This document shows, in pieces, positions 16,583 to 24,705 of a stretch of DNA of 64,000 bases (positions are counted from its first letter, which is position 1; every line of letters starts with the position of its first letter). Origin of the DNA: Leptospiraceae bacterium (GTDB taxonomy: Bacteria; Spirochaetota; Leptospiria; Leptospirales; Leptonemataceae); the NCBI GenBank assembly GCA_026005135.1, contig BPKM01000004.1:62001-126000 (forward strand), given 5' to 3'. Position numbers and translations under genes: made by a program. The notes under the pieces were generated by a model, which worked only from the letters and a program-made list of their open reading frames with translations, made no database searches and was not told the DNA's origin.

Positions 16583-18677
16583 TTAACAACCACAAGAAGA
16601 TATAACCGTATTATTTGTAGTAATTGTTGCAGTACCACATTCTTTAAATTCTCCATAATGGGTGGAGAAATCACCAATAATTTCAAAATATTGCTTATAT
16701 CTTGTAGCAGAAAGCATTAAAGCAGTATTACCACAAACTCTTTCTGGTTTACCTTTCTCAAAAATATGGGTTTGATCTAATATAAACTTATGGGGAACTT
16801 CTTTTATACCACCTTTATATATAGCAATTTGTCCATAATCTTCACAGGCATCTTCTAATCCTTCAATCTTCCATAATCGATATGTAATAGAATAAAAGTT
16901 GATATTTCCAATAAGCTCTTCTATTTCTGGATTATTAATTTGTATTTGATTTTCTGAAACTACCCTCGGATCCATAAAACCAATTTTTCTTGCAATGCGA
17001 ATAAAATCTTTTTTATATAAAGCTCCACTTAGACATTCATTATATAATAACGTATTTTCTTTTAGAGATTCTGGAATTCTCCTATCAGAATAATTATCAG
17101 AAAAATAAAATTCACCACCATTTTTTAATATTTTATAAATCTTTTCTAATACCATTTCTTTATCAAAAATAAGATTAAAAACACAATTCGAAATGATTAA
17201 ATCAACAGAATTTTCTTCAAAATATTCATCTATATTTTCAATAAAATCATGTATAAATTTTACATTAGGTTTTTTATAACCAAATCGTTCTGTTTGTATA
17301 TCAATATAACGTTCTGCAATTTCTATTTGATTTTTCGTCATATCTATACCATAAACAAATCCATTTTCTCCCACAAGCTTAGAAAGAATATAAACATCTC
17401 TTCCTGTTCCACAACCAATATCAAGAACTGTTAATCCTTCTAATGCATCTGGAATGGGAGAACCACAACCATAATATCTATTTCTAATTTCATCTGCGAT
17501 ATAAGGTAGTACTTCTTTAACATGCTTAGGATAGCTATCTACCGTACAACAAGCCATTGTTTTTAAATCCATAGTATTTTGTAATTCTTCTCCATAATAT
17601 TTTTGTATTGAGGTAATAAGTTCCATTTTGTTCTCCTTATTATTATTTTTATCTTGATGATTATTTAAAATAAAATCATTTTTATGGGTAGTAGGCTTTA
17701 AAACTTCTCCATAGCAACCACTTCCTTGATTAACCATACATCCATAACAATGTTCTTTAAAAGTAATTTCTGGATTAAAATTATAAAAATCAATCTCCCA
17801 GAATTTTTTATTTTCATAATTTTTTATAGATAAATTTAATGCGAGATTAAAATCACAATCATACATATTTCCTTTATAATCGATAGAAATAATATGCTTA
17901 CACATAAGATGATCAATTGTTTGAACGTTAAAATGTTTTTTCAAAAGATTTATATATTCATTATACTTATTATTTTTGATTAAATCATATTTAAAACGTT
18001 TTATAGGCATATTAACAATAGATACAAGATTCGAAAAATCTATATTATAATGAGCTTTTAAAAAAGACTTATACTCCTGTTCTAATTGATTTTGTGGAGG
18101 TGGAAGAAAATCACCAGTAGGATTATATACAAGAGTTAAATTCAAATCCTTATGTTTTCCATATCCCATATTATTTAATTGACTTAATATTTCAATAGAA
18201 TCTTCGAATACATGATTACCACGTTGCTTATTAACCATATCAGAAAATACACCAGGAAGAGAAGCGATAATATGTATATTATAATCTTTATATAATTTTA
18301 TAAAGCGATCATAAGGTTTTTGCTTTAATATAGTAAGACTGGTTCGAACAGAAATTTTTTTATTCGTTTTAGATAATTCATTTAACATATATTCAAAATG
18401 AGGATTCATCTCTGGTGTACCACCAGTAAATTCAACTTCTTTAATAAAATCTAATGATTTAATCTTATGAATGATTTTTTCTGCTGTAAATCGATCCATA
18501 ATATCTTTTCCATTAGGAGAAGCAGCTATATGGCAATGCCTGCATTTTTGATTGCAAAGGTTTCCGACATTGATCTGAATTGTTGTTATTTGTTTTTTTT
18601 GCCTTTGTTCTTTCGTAAGAAAATAAAATTCTTCTTTGTTATTCTGGAGATTGTTCTGGAATTAAAATTTTATTCAT
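16583..18677 (-). CDS. Fused arsenosugar biosynthesis radical SAM protein (ArsS) and arsenite methyltransferase (ArsM), start region frameshifted
   Basis: One open frame encodes two enzymes of arsenosugar synthesis. The N-terminal part is ArsS-like: a radical SAM core, then CKHIISIDYKGNMYDCDFN and HCYGCMVNQGSGCYGE cysteine clusters (DUF3641). The C-terminal 347 residues are ArsM: LKTMACCTVDSYP, the AdoMet site LDIGCGTGRDV, SNCVFNL, NECLSGALYKKDF, and a Cys-Gly-Cys tail. ArsM methylates arsenite; ArsS makes the arsenosugar precursor. The first in-frame ATG (18499) lies after the iron-sulfur motif CNQKCRHC, which is still in frame upstream to 18661. An ATG at 18677 (MNKILIPEQ) is one frame off, so a one-base shift near 18640 is likely. 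ArsM also has its own ATG at 17626 behind AAGGAG, so separate translation is possible. Confidence 0.87.
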
Positions 18678-18827
18678 AACATTAATTTCTATCGACTTAT
18701 ATAAAAATAAGTTACATATAATAGAATGATAATTTTCAATTTAGAATTTGGAAATTTTTGTTAAAACACATTAATAAAATTAAAAAAATTCGAAACTTTT
18801 GTATTAAAATCATACTTAATATACTAT

Positions 18828-20111
18828 ATGAAAGCAAAAAAAATATTTTTCATAATACTCATTATACTATATATATTTTCGGGAAATTTATTTTCTCAGG
18901 TCCGTAAATTAGGAGAAAAAGAAAAGGAAATAGATAAGCAAAAAGAAGTAGAGCAAATAATAAAACAACAAGAAGAAAATCGATATACAATGTTTAAAGG
19001 AATTCTACAATTATTAGAAATTGGTTCCAGTATTGGAAACAATCAAGGACAGGGATTAGAAAATGCATCCTCAGTTTTAAACTCCATAAGAGTTAAGAAT
19101 AATACATTCAGTGATCCCTTAGATATACAAACATATAAATTAGAAAATTATGAAATATTTAATCAAAGAAGAACAACCAAAAAACTAAATCCAGGACATT
19201 ATATAAAATATACAATTGGTTTTAATCGAGATAGATTTTTTACTATAGATGTTCAAAGGAATGCAATGTTTCAGGAATTAAGAGAATTCAACGGAAGCTT
19301 AGGAACAAATATATTAGATTCTATGAAAACATTTAATACAAGATATACTATAAAAGGAGGAATTGGACCATTAAATTATTTAGATAAAAAATCAGAAGAA
19401 TTTGCTTTAGGATATGAAATTGTTCGAAATAGAGGTCCATTTTCCAGTATTACCTTTAAACTACCCAAGACAGCAATAATAGAAGGAAATATAACAGAAC
19501 AGGAGCCATTTAGAGAAATCACATCTTATGGTACTGTTCAATATAAAACCCATGCCTATTTTTTTGAATATTCGTTTTTAGGAAACGACTGGTTATTCAA
19601 ATTTTTTTATGGTGAATCAAAATTTATGGAAGAACATTTTTATATGTATTATAAATTTCATTTACAACAAATTTATGGAAAGCTAACATTCAGTACAATC
19701 AATTCTAATAGAGTTAAATCTATAAATGACCCAGACTATAATCAAAATTTTGAAAAATTTTTATTTCAATATGTTTTATTTCAAAACAATTTTCCTACAG
19801 AGTTGATTATTTCGAATATGGGAAGTTATTTTAATCCAGAAGAAATGATTGCTTTTCGAAAAGATATACGTCGAGATTATTTTGCTCGATTTGAAATGGG
19901 ATGGGTAATTAAATTTACAGAGAATTTTGGTATTCGTTTCGGTGGTTTTTATGCCTATTTATTCGAAAATAAAAGTATAGAACCAGTAGGTTTTTATTAT
20001 CGAGATGGTAAAATTTTATATGATATTAGAGGATTAAAATTGACAACTGCTGATAAAACAACAAAATTAGGTTTATATGGATCTTCAGCAGCAATCATAT
20101 TTAGATTTTAA
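18828..20111 (+). CDS. Putative outer membrane protein, unknown family
   Basis: A 427-residue protein with a signal peptide (residues 1 to about 24, ending NLFSQ) followed by a charged, probably coiled-coil stretch (LGEKEKEIDKQKEVEQIIKQQEE). The rest is rich in aromatic residues and alternating strands, and it ends in phenylalanine (AAIIFRF), typical of outer membrane beta-barrels recognised by BamA. I do not recognise a named family. It is followed after 6 bases by a small cytoplasmic protein gene in the same direction. The start ATG follows a 150-base AT-rich gap shared with the divergent ArsS gene. Confidence 0.7.
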   Translation: MKAKKIFFIILIILYIFSGNLFSQVRKLGEKEKEIDKQKEVEQIIKQQEENRYTMFKGILQLLEIGSSIGNNQGQGLENASSVLNSIRVKNNTFSDPLDIQTYKLENYEIFNQRRTTKKLNPGHYIKYTIGFNRDRFFTIDVQRNAMFQELREFNGSLGTNILDSMKTFNTRYTIKGGIGPLNYLDKKSEEFALGYEIVRNRGPFSSITFKLPKTAIIEGNITEQEPFREITSYGTVQYKTHAYFFEYSFLGNDWLFKFFYGESKFMEEHFYMYYKFHLQQIYGKLTFSTINSNRVKSINDPDYNQNFEKFLFQYVLFQNNFPTELIISNMGSYFNPEEMIAFRKDIRRDYFARFEMGWVIKFTENFGIRFGGFYAYLFENKSIEPVGFYYRDGKILYDIRGLKLTTADKTTKLGLYGSSAAIIFRF

Positions 20112-20117
20112 ATTAAT

Positions 20118-20414
20118 ATGAAGTATAGAAAAAATAAAATAAAAAAAGAACATCATATTTTAGAGGGGTTTGATAAATACTTAGAAAAAATTGCTATGGA
20201 CTTACCTGTCCAGAATATTACCCCCGGAAGAATTAAAAAAGTAAATAAAGCTAATAAAGGAGATTTACGCATTACATTTCAGTATCCTACACAAAGTGGA
20301 GCTAAATTATTACTTAAAAAAGGTTCTACTGTTCAAGAATGTTTTGTTGTTATTGATAAAGAAAATATTGCGTTATTAAATCAATATATAAAGCAAGAAA
20401 AATATAAAGAATAA
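20118..20414 (+). CDS. Small conserved protein, DUF2103-like
   Basis: A 98-residue basic protein. The pattern KKEHHILEGFDKYLEKIA, NITPGRIKK and LRITFQYPTQSGAKLLLKKGSTVQECFVV resembles DUF2103-type small proteins; the assignment is from memory of the pattern and is tentative. No signal peptide or membrane segment. It starts six bases after the upstream stop and is probably co-transcribed with the outer-membrane-like gene. It converges directly on the 91-residue minus-strand gene, with the two stop codons adjacent. Confidence 0.6.
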   Translation: MKYRKNKIKKEHHILEGFDKYLEKIAMDLPVQNITPGRIKKVNKANKGDLRITFQYPTQSGAKLLLKKGSTVQECFVVIDKENIALLNQYIKQEKYKE

Positions 20415-20690
20415 CTAATCTTCGTTTAACCATTTTCTAATTACTTTGGAAGATTGTTTTGCATTTTCTTTAACAACATCTTTTGTATTTTCTAAGAGTT
20501 CTTCTTTTTCTTCTTTGGTTAAATTAAGTTGTTTTTGATTCTTTTTTTTCTGTTGATTTTGAGAAGCTTTCTTTCTATTATTTGTTTTTTTAACTCTATA
20601 GTCTTCTTCTGATAGAAAATAATAAAATAAGATCAAACTTATAAAAATAATGATTACTATTAATAATAAAATGATAGGAAAATCAAACAT
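20415..20690 (-). CDS. Small membrane-anchored lysine-rich protein
   Basis: A 91-residue protein with one N-terminal membrane segment (about residues 4-27) and a highly charged, lysine- and glutamine-rich cytoplasmic tail that is probably helical (LTKEEKEELLENTKDVVKE). It is of unknown function. It starts 18 bases after the stop of the NikR gene on the same strand and is probably in its operon. The high lysine content partly reflects the AT-rich genome. Confidence 0.6.
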   Translation of the reverse strand: MFDFPIILLLIVIIIFISLILFYYFLSEEDYRVKKTNNRKKASQNQQKKKNQKQLNLTKEEKEELLENTKDVVKENAKQSSKVIRKWLNED

Positions 20691-20708
20691 ACAATATTAT
20701 TATATAAA

Positions 20709-21134
20709 CTATTTTTCTGGTAAAGCAATTCTTGTTAATTCAGAAAATTTGATTCCTCTTATACCAGAAATTTCTATATTAATTTTTTGGATTTCTTTTG
20801 CTAAACCTTTCATTACTATAACTTCTAAACAATCTTCATGATTTACATGTATATGTAAATTACAGAGTATATTAATTAAATTATTATGCTGAATTTGAAT
20901 CATTTTTTCTGAAAGATCAGAAGTATGATGATTATAAATAATTGATAAAACCCCAATTACCTGTTCTTCTGGATTTTCCCATTTTTCTGATACAATTTTT
21001 TCCCGAATTAAATCCCTTATAAATTCAGAACGAGATGCATATCCCTGGTGAATAAAATTATTATCCATTATTTTTAATAATTCTTCTGGTAGAGATATAC
21101 TAAAACGAACAACTTTTTCATTTTTTTGATCCAT
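20709..21134 (-). CDS. nikR: NikR-type nickel-responsive transcriptional regulator
   Basis: A 141-residue repressor of the NikR family. The N-terminal ribbon-helix-helix domain is VVRFSISLPEELLKIMD with RSEFIRDLIRE. The C-terminal ACT-like domain binds nickel: His83, His94, His96 and Cys102 have the spacing of the E. coli ligands His76, His87, His89 and Cys95 (NLHIHVNHEDC). The ATG at 21134 is preferred to a TTG three codons upstream. The divergent gene 135 bases away is an MFS transporter, and the shared gap could carry a NikR operator, but no clear GTATGA-N16-TCATAC site was seen. Target genes are therefore unknown. Confidence 0.88.
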   Translation of the reverse strand: MDQKNEKVVRFSISLPEELLKIMDNNFIHQGYASRSEFIRDLIREKIVSEKWENPEEQVIGVLSIIYNHHTSDLSEKMIQIQHNNLINILCNLHIHVNHEDCLEVIVMKGLAKEIQKINIEISGIRGIKFSELTRIALPEK

Positions 21135-21269
21135 AAAGAACAAAAACGATTTTATTTTAAGGACTCAAATTTCAAATCATTTTTAAAAAAATTACATTAT
21201 AAATAGTCTCTATGCTATAAATTACTTTACTTTATTAAAATTAAAATAATTTGAATTTATGGGGGAAAT

Positions 21270-22583
21270 ATGAAAACAATAAGAAATTCCTTTTCTATAT
21301 TATTATTAGTTTTAATTGCTACATTCTTACAAGCAGATCAAAATTTATTAGCACCTAATTTTCCAGTTATAATGAAAGAATTTAATATTACAGAAAAAGA
21401 ATTAGGTTATATTACTTCTGCTTTTGTATTTATCAGTGCTTTTATGACAGTTATCTGGGGAATGCTTGCTGATTTTAAAACCAGAAAATTATTATTATTA
21501 ATTGGAATTATGGTTGGAGAAATTCCCTGTCTTTTAACAGCATTTGTATCGAATTTCTGGGAATTATTTTTTATGAGGATGCTTACTGGTATTGGTATTG
21601 GTTCTATTATTCCTATTGGTTATTCTTTAATTGCAGATTTTTTTTATGGAGAAGAACGTGGAAAAGGTTATGCTTATATAGAAACTGCTTTTGGTTTTGG
21701 TACATTAATGGGAATGATAATGGCTGGTTTAATCTTAGATTGGCGTTTACCATTTATTATAGCTGCTGTTCCTAATTTAATATTAGCACCAATTTTTTAT
21801 ATCATTACTAAAGAACCTAAGCGTGGGCAATCCGAAGAAGAATTAGAAAAAATATTACAGGAAAAAGAAATTCAATTTAGCTTTAATTTAGAAGCATTTA
21901 AAAAATCTTTATTAACAAAAACAAATCAAATTATATTTTTTCAGGGTATATTAGGTACTGTTCCCTGGGGAATCATAACAACATGGTTTATAAGTTATTT
22001 TATCTATGTTCGAGGAATGAATAAAGATACCGCAACCTTTGTTTTATTATTTATAGGTTTAGCAGCGGTTTTTGGAAGTTTTATCGGAGGCTTTTTAGGT
22101 GATCATTTTGAAAAAAAAATAGAAGGTGGTAGAACCTATGTTGCAGGTTGGGGAGTTTTAGTAGGAATGTTTGCATCAGCTGGTTTATTGCTTTATCCTT
22201 TCCCAGCAGAATTAACTGTAATACACTATATTGGTATGTTTATTTATGCAATATTATTTATTCAATTTGTATCTTATGCTGGGCCAAATGTTCGTGCAAT
22301 TATTTCTCAGGTAAATTTGCCAGAAGATCGAGGTACTGTATTTGGTATTTTTAATATTATGGATAATATAGGTAGAGCAATTGGTCCTTTAATTGGAGGT
22401 TTATTAATCTATTATTTGGATAAGCAATATAATAAAGAAATCAGTTATATCATCACTATGTTATTTGGTATTGCTTTTTGGTTACCTTGCGGATTATTAT
22501 GGTTTTATATAAAAAAAATATATGTAAAAGATAGAAATATTATAAAACAAATTTTAAAAGAAAGAGCAAGTTCTATCAAATAA
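21270..22583 (+). CDS. MFS transporter, Spinster-like
   Basis: A 437-residue major facilitator with twelve predicted membrane helices. The sequence near the N-terminus (FLQADQNLLAPNFPVIMKEFNITEKELGYITSAFVF) and motif A variant GMLADFKTRK, followed by MRMLTGIGIGSIIPIGYSLIADFF, resemble the Spinster-like group, which includes lysophospholipid transporters. Substrate is not determined by sequence. A GGGGG ribosome-binding site lies just before the ATG. It is divergent from the NikR gene. A hairpin follows the stop codon. Confidence 0.85.
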   Translation: MKTIRNSFSILLLVLIATFLQADQNLLAPNFPVIMKEFNITEKELGYITSAFVFISAFMTVIWGMLADFKTRKLLLLIGIMVGEIPCLLTAFVSNFWELFFMRMLTGIGIGSIIPIGYSLIADFFYGEERGKGYAYIETAFGFGTLMGMIMAGLILDWRLPFIIAAVPNLILAPIFYIITKEPKRGQSEEELEKILQEKEIQFSFNLEAFKKSLLTKTNQIIFFQGILGTVPWGIITTWFISYFIYVRGMNKDTATFVLLFIGLAAVFGSFIGGFLGDHFEKKIEGGRTYVAGWGVLVGMFASAGLLLYPFPAELTVIHYIGMFIYAILFIQFVSYAGPNVRAIISQVNLPEDRGTVFGIFNIMDNIGRAIGPLIGGLLIYYLDKQYNKEISYIITMLFGIAFWLPCGLLWFYIKKIYVKDRNIIKQILKERASSIK

Positions 22584-22593
22584 AAAATAGGTA

Positions 22594-22614
22594 GTCGCAA
22601 TAAAAACTTGCGAC
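22594..22614. terminator. Hairpin between convergent genes, likely terminator
   Basis: A perfect 7-bp stem GTCGCAA/TTGCGAC with a 7-base loop lies between the convergent MFS and disulfide oxidoreductase genes. On the minus strand it is followed within five bases by a T-rich run, so it probably terminates the oxidoreductase transcript; on the plus strand no T run follows. Confidence 0.55.
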
Positions 22615-22629
22615 CACAAAATACAATTA

Positions 22630-23265
22630 TTATAAGAGAGTTTGAATCTTTTGTAAGAATACAGATTCTGGTACAGCTCCTTCTATATGGATTGTTTCAT
22701 TTACAATAATTTTTGGAACACCATATACTTTATAATAATTTGATAATTCTGGAAATTCCGAAGCTTCTATCATATCTGCTTTTATAAAATCAGATTCTAT
22801 TGCCATCTGATGCGCCATTAAGACTGCTTTAGGACAATAAGGACAGGTTGGTGTTACAAAAACTTTGATATGAATAGGTTTCCTTAAGTTTTTAAGTATT
22901 TCTTTTGTAGATAGATTAAGATCTGTTTCTTTTTTAGATACATATAATATATCCTGTAATAATATACCAAATTCATATCCTGATGGAATACCATAAATGC
23001 GTATTCCAAAATCTTTTTGATTTTCTAAAATAATAGCTGGCACTTTATCAATATTATAATATTCTGCTTTTTCTTTGGCAAAATCAATATTATAAATTTC
23101 AAGAGAAATCTTTTCATTTAATTCTTTAAGTTCTTCTAAAAGCTGCTTTGTTTCTTTACAATACATACAATCATCTTTAATAAAAAGTATGATTTTTACT
23201 GAATCTTTCATATCTTTTAAAATATCCTTTATCTCTTTTTGTGTATCTGCATTTAGTAATTTCAT
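22630..23265 (-). CDS. Two-domain protein disulfide oxidoreductase (glutaredoxin-like)
   Basis: A 211-residue protein made of two thioredoxin folds, each with a CxxC site: CMYC at 33-36 and CPYC at 141-144. Conserved prolines follow in KVPAI and GVPKI. This is the architecture of archaeal and bacterial PDO proteins, which form or reshuffle disulfides in the cytoplasm and can take electrons from a thioredoxin-reductase-like enzyme. The frame is open to 23373 but the ATG at 23265 has a perfect AAGGAG site seven bases upstream, so that start is chosen. A perfect 13-bp inverted repeat lies 20-48 bases upstream and is a strong operator candidate. Confidence 0.86.
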   Translation of the reverse strand: MKLLNADTQKEIKDILKDMKDSVKIILFIKDDCMYCKETKQLLEELKELNEKISLEIYNIDFAKEKAEYYNIDKVPAIILENQKDFGIRIYGIPSGYEFGILLQDILYVSKKETDLNLSTKEILKNLRKPIHIKVFVTPTCPYCPKAVLMAHQMAIESDFIKADMIEASEFPELSNYYKVYGVPKIIVNETIHIEGAVPESVFLQKIQTLL

Positions 23266-23284
23266 ATTTATCTCCTTTACAATA

Positions 23285-23313
23285 ATTATACATATACATA
23301 GTATATGTATAAT
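23285..23313. promoter_or_regulatory. Perfect 13-bp inverted repeat, candidate operator
   Basis: ATTATACATATAC, the 3-base spacer ATA, then GTATATGTATAAT: a perfect dyad 20 bases upstream of the oxidoreductase start codon, within the space shared with the divergent Uma2 gene. Its length and symmetry fit the operator of a dimeric winged-helix or similar repressor; it could also form a hairpin in the leader RNA. The regulator is not identified. Confidence 0.6.
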
Positions 23314-23407
23314 ATAATAAATCTCTGTTTTATGGCAAATTTTTTTTAGCAATAAATTAAAAATTATAGACATTTAAGCAGATTTCATTAATTTATTTTA
23401 AATAAAT

Positions 23408-23950
23408 ATGACACACTTTATAAAAAATAATGAATTACCCCATTATACATACAAAGATTATGTGCAATGGGAAGGAGATTGGGAATTAATAGATGGAGTA
23501 GCATTTTCTATGGCACCTTCACCGTTCGGAAAACACCAAAAAATATTAAAAAATATAATTTTTATTTTAGAATTGCAAATCAAACAAAATCATTTGAATT
23601 ATTATGTATATCCAGAATTAGATTGGATTGTAAACGAAGATACCATTATAAGACCTGATATTTCTATTACTAACGAAGAAATAGAAGAATTCATAAGAAA
23701 ACCCCCTGTAATGATAATAGAAATTATTTCTAAAAATACAAAACAAAAAGACGAAACAATCAAATACCGCTTATACGAAGAACAAAAAGTAGATTATTAT
23801 ATGTTGGTATATCCAGAAAAAAAAGAAGTAAAGTTATATAAACATAAAGGGAATCAATTTGAACCTTTCCCTATTGAAAAAGATTTTATTGTATTAGAAT
23901 TTCAAGAAAATATAGAACTAAAACTCCCTACAAAAGAAATTTTTGTGTAG
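23408..23950 (+). CDS. Uma2 family endonuclease-like protein (DUF820)
   Basis: A 180-residue protein of the Uma2/DUF820 family, which has a PD-(D/E)XK nuclease fold. Visible family landmarks are WELIDGVAFSMAPSPFGKHQ, PELDWIV, the aspartate in IIRPDISI and the E-x-I/S block MIIEIISKNTKQKDETIKYRLYEE, then VDYYMLVYPEKKEVKLY. The PDI aspartate and the EII glutamate are the expected catalytic acidic residues. The biological role of the family is poorly known; it is often multicopy in cyanobacteria. Single gene, divergent from the oxidoreductase. Confidence 0.88.
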   Translation: MTHFIKNNELPHYTYKDYVQWEGDWELIDGVAFSMAPSPFGKHQKILKNIIFILELQIKQNHLNYYVYPELDWIVNEDTIIRPDISITNEEIEEFIRKPPVMIIEIISKNTKQKDETIKYRLYEEQKVDYYMLVYPEKKEVKLYKHKGNQFEPFPIEKDFIVLEFQENIELKLPTKEIFV

Positions 23951-24044
23951 AGTTTAATTCTTACTTAGAAAACTTTCTAAACAGAAAAATTCAAAATATT
24001 ATATAATGCTTGATGATATGAATATATTTATTATGTTTTAATTG

Positions 24045-24566
24045 ATGAATCAAAAAAGAGAATTAGCTACGCTTGGTGGTGGATGTTTCTGGTGCCTTGA
24101 TGCAATATATAGAAATATTCCAGGTATTATTAATGTTATTTGTGGTTATGCAGGGGGTCATAAGAAAAATCCTACTTATCAAGAAGTATGCACAGGAAAT
24201 ACTGGACATGCTGAAGTTGTACAAATCACCTATGATCCTTCTATTATTTCTTATAAAGAGATTTTAGAAATATTCTGGAAAATTCATGATCCTACAACAT
24301 TAAATCGTCAGGGTGCAGATATAGGTACACAATATCGTTCAATTATATTATATCATGATGAAAAACAAAAAGAAATTGCACAACAATCTAAATTAGAACA
24401 TCAAAAATTTTTTAAAAATCCTATCGTTACAGAAATTGTCCCTTTAAAAGAATTCTATCCAGCTGAAGAATATCATCAAAATTTTTATAATAAAAATCCC
24501 AATTATCCTTATTGTGTATATGTGATTGAACCTAAATTACAAAAAATAAAAGATTTTTATAAATGA
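24045..24566 (+). CDS. msrA: Peptide methionine sulfoxide reductase A
   Basis: Reduces the S-form of methionine sulfoxide in proteins. The 173-residue protein has the catalytic GGGCFWC motif at residues 11-17, GYAGGHKKNPTYQEVCTGNTGHAEVVQ, the HDPTTLNRQGADIGTQYRS block and EEYHQNFY. A TTG precedes the ATG at 24045, and the ATG is preferred. Only one further cysteine is obvious near the C-terminus (YPYCVYV), which may serve as the resolving residue. It is a standalone gene; a separate MsrB was not seen in the window. Confidence 0.95.
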   Translation: MNQKRELATLGGGCFWCLDAIYRNIPGIINVICGYAGGHKKNPTYQEVCTGNTGHAEVVQITYDPSIISYKEILEIFWKIHDPTTLNRQGADIGTQYRSIILYHDEKQKEIAQQSKLEHQKFFKNPIVTEIVPLKEFYPAEEYHQNFYNKNPNYPYCVYVIEPKLQKIKDFYK

Positions 24567-24705
24567 TATATCATATAAATCAAAATACAATCAATTTTTA
24601 TTTAAATATTTTAATCTTATATAATATATATTAAGCATATTGCATAAAAAAAATACATTAAATAATTATTGCATATAAAATATACAAATAAATATTGTAA
24701 AAATT

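Noticed and set aside
18467..18679. A 70-codon plus-strand gene over the ArsS start region
   Set aside because: It is antisense to the conserved radical SAM cysteine motif and has no recognisable features.
21144..21269. A NikR operator in the divergent NikR/MFS gap
   Set aside because: No convincing half-site pair with the known spacing could be found by eye.
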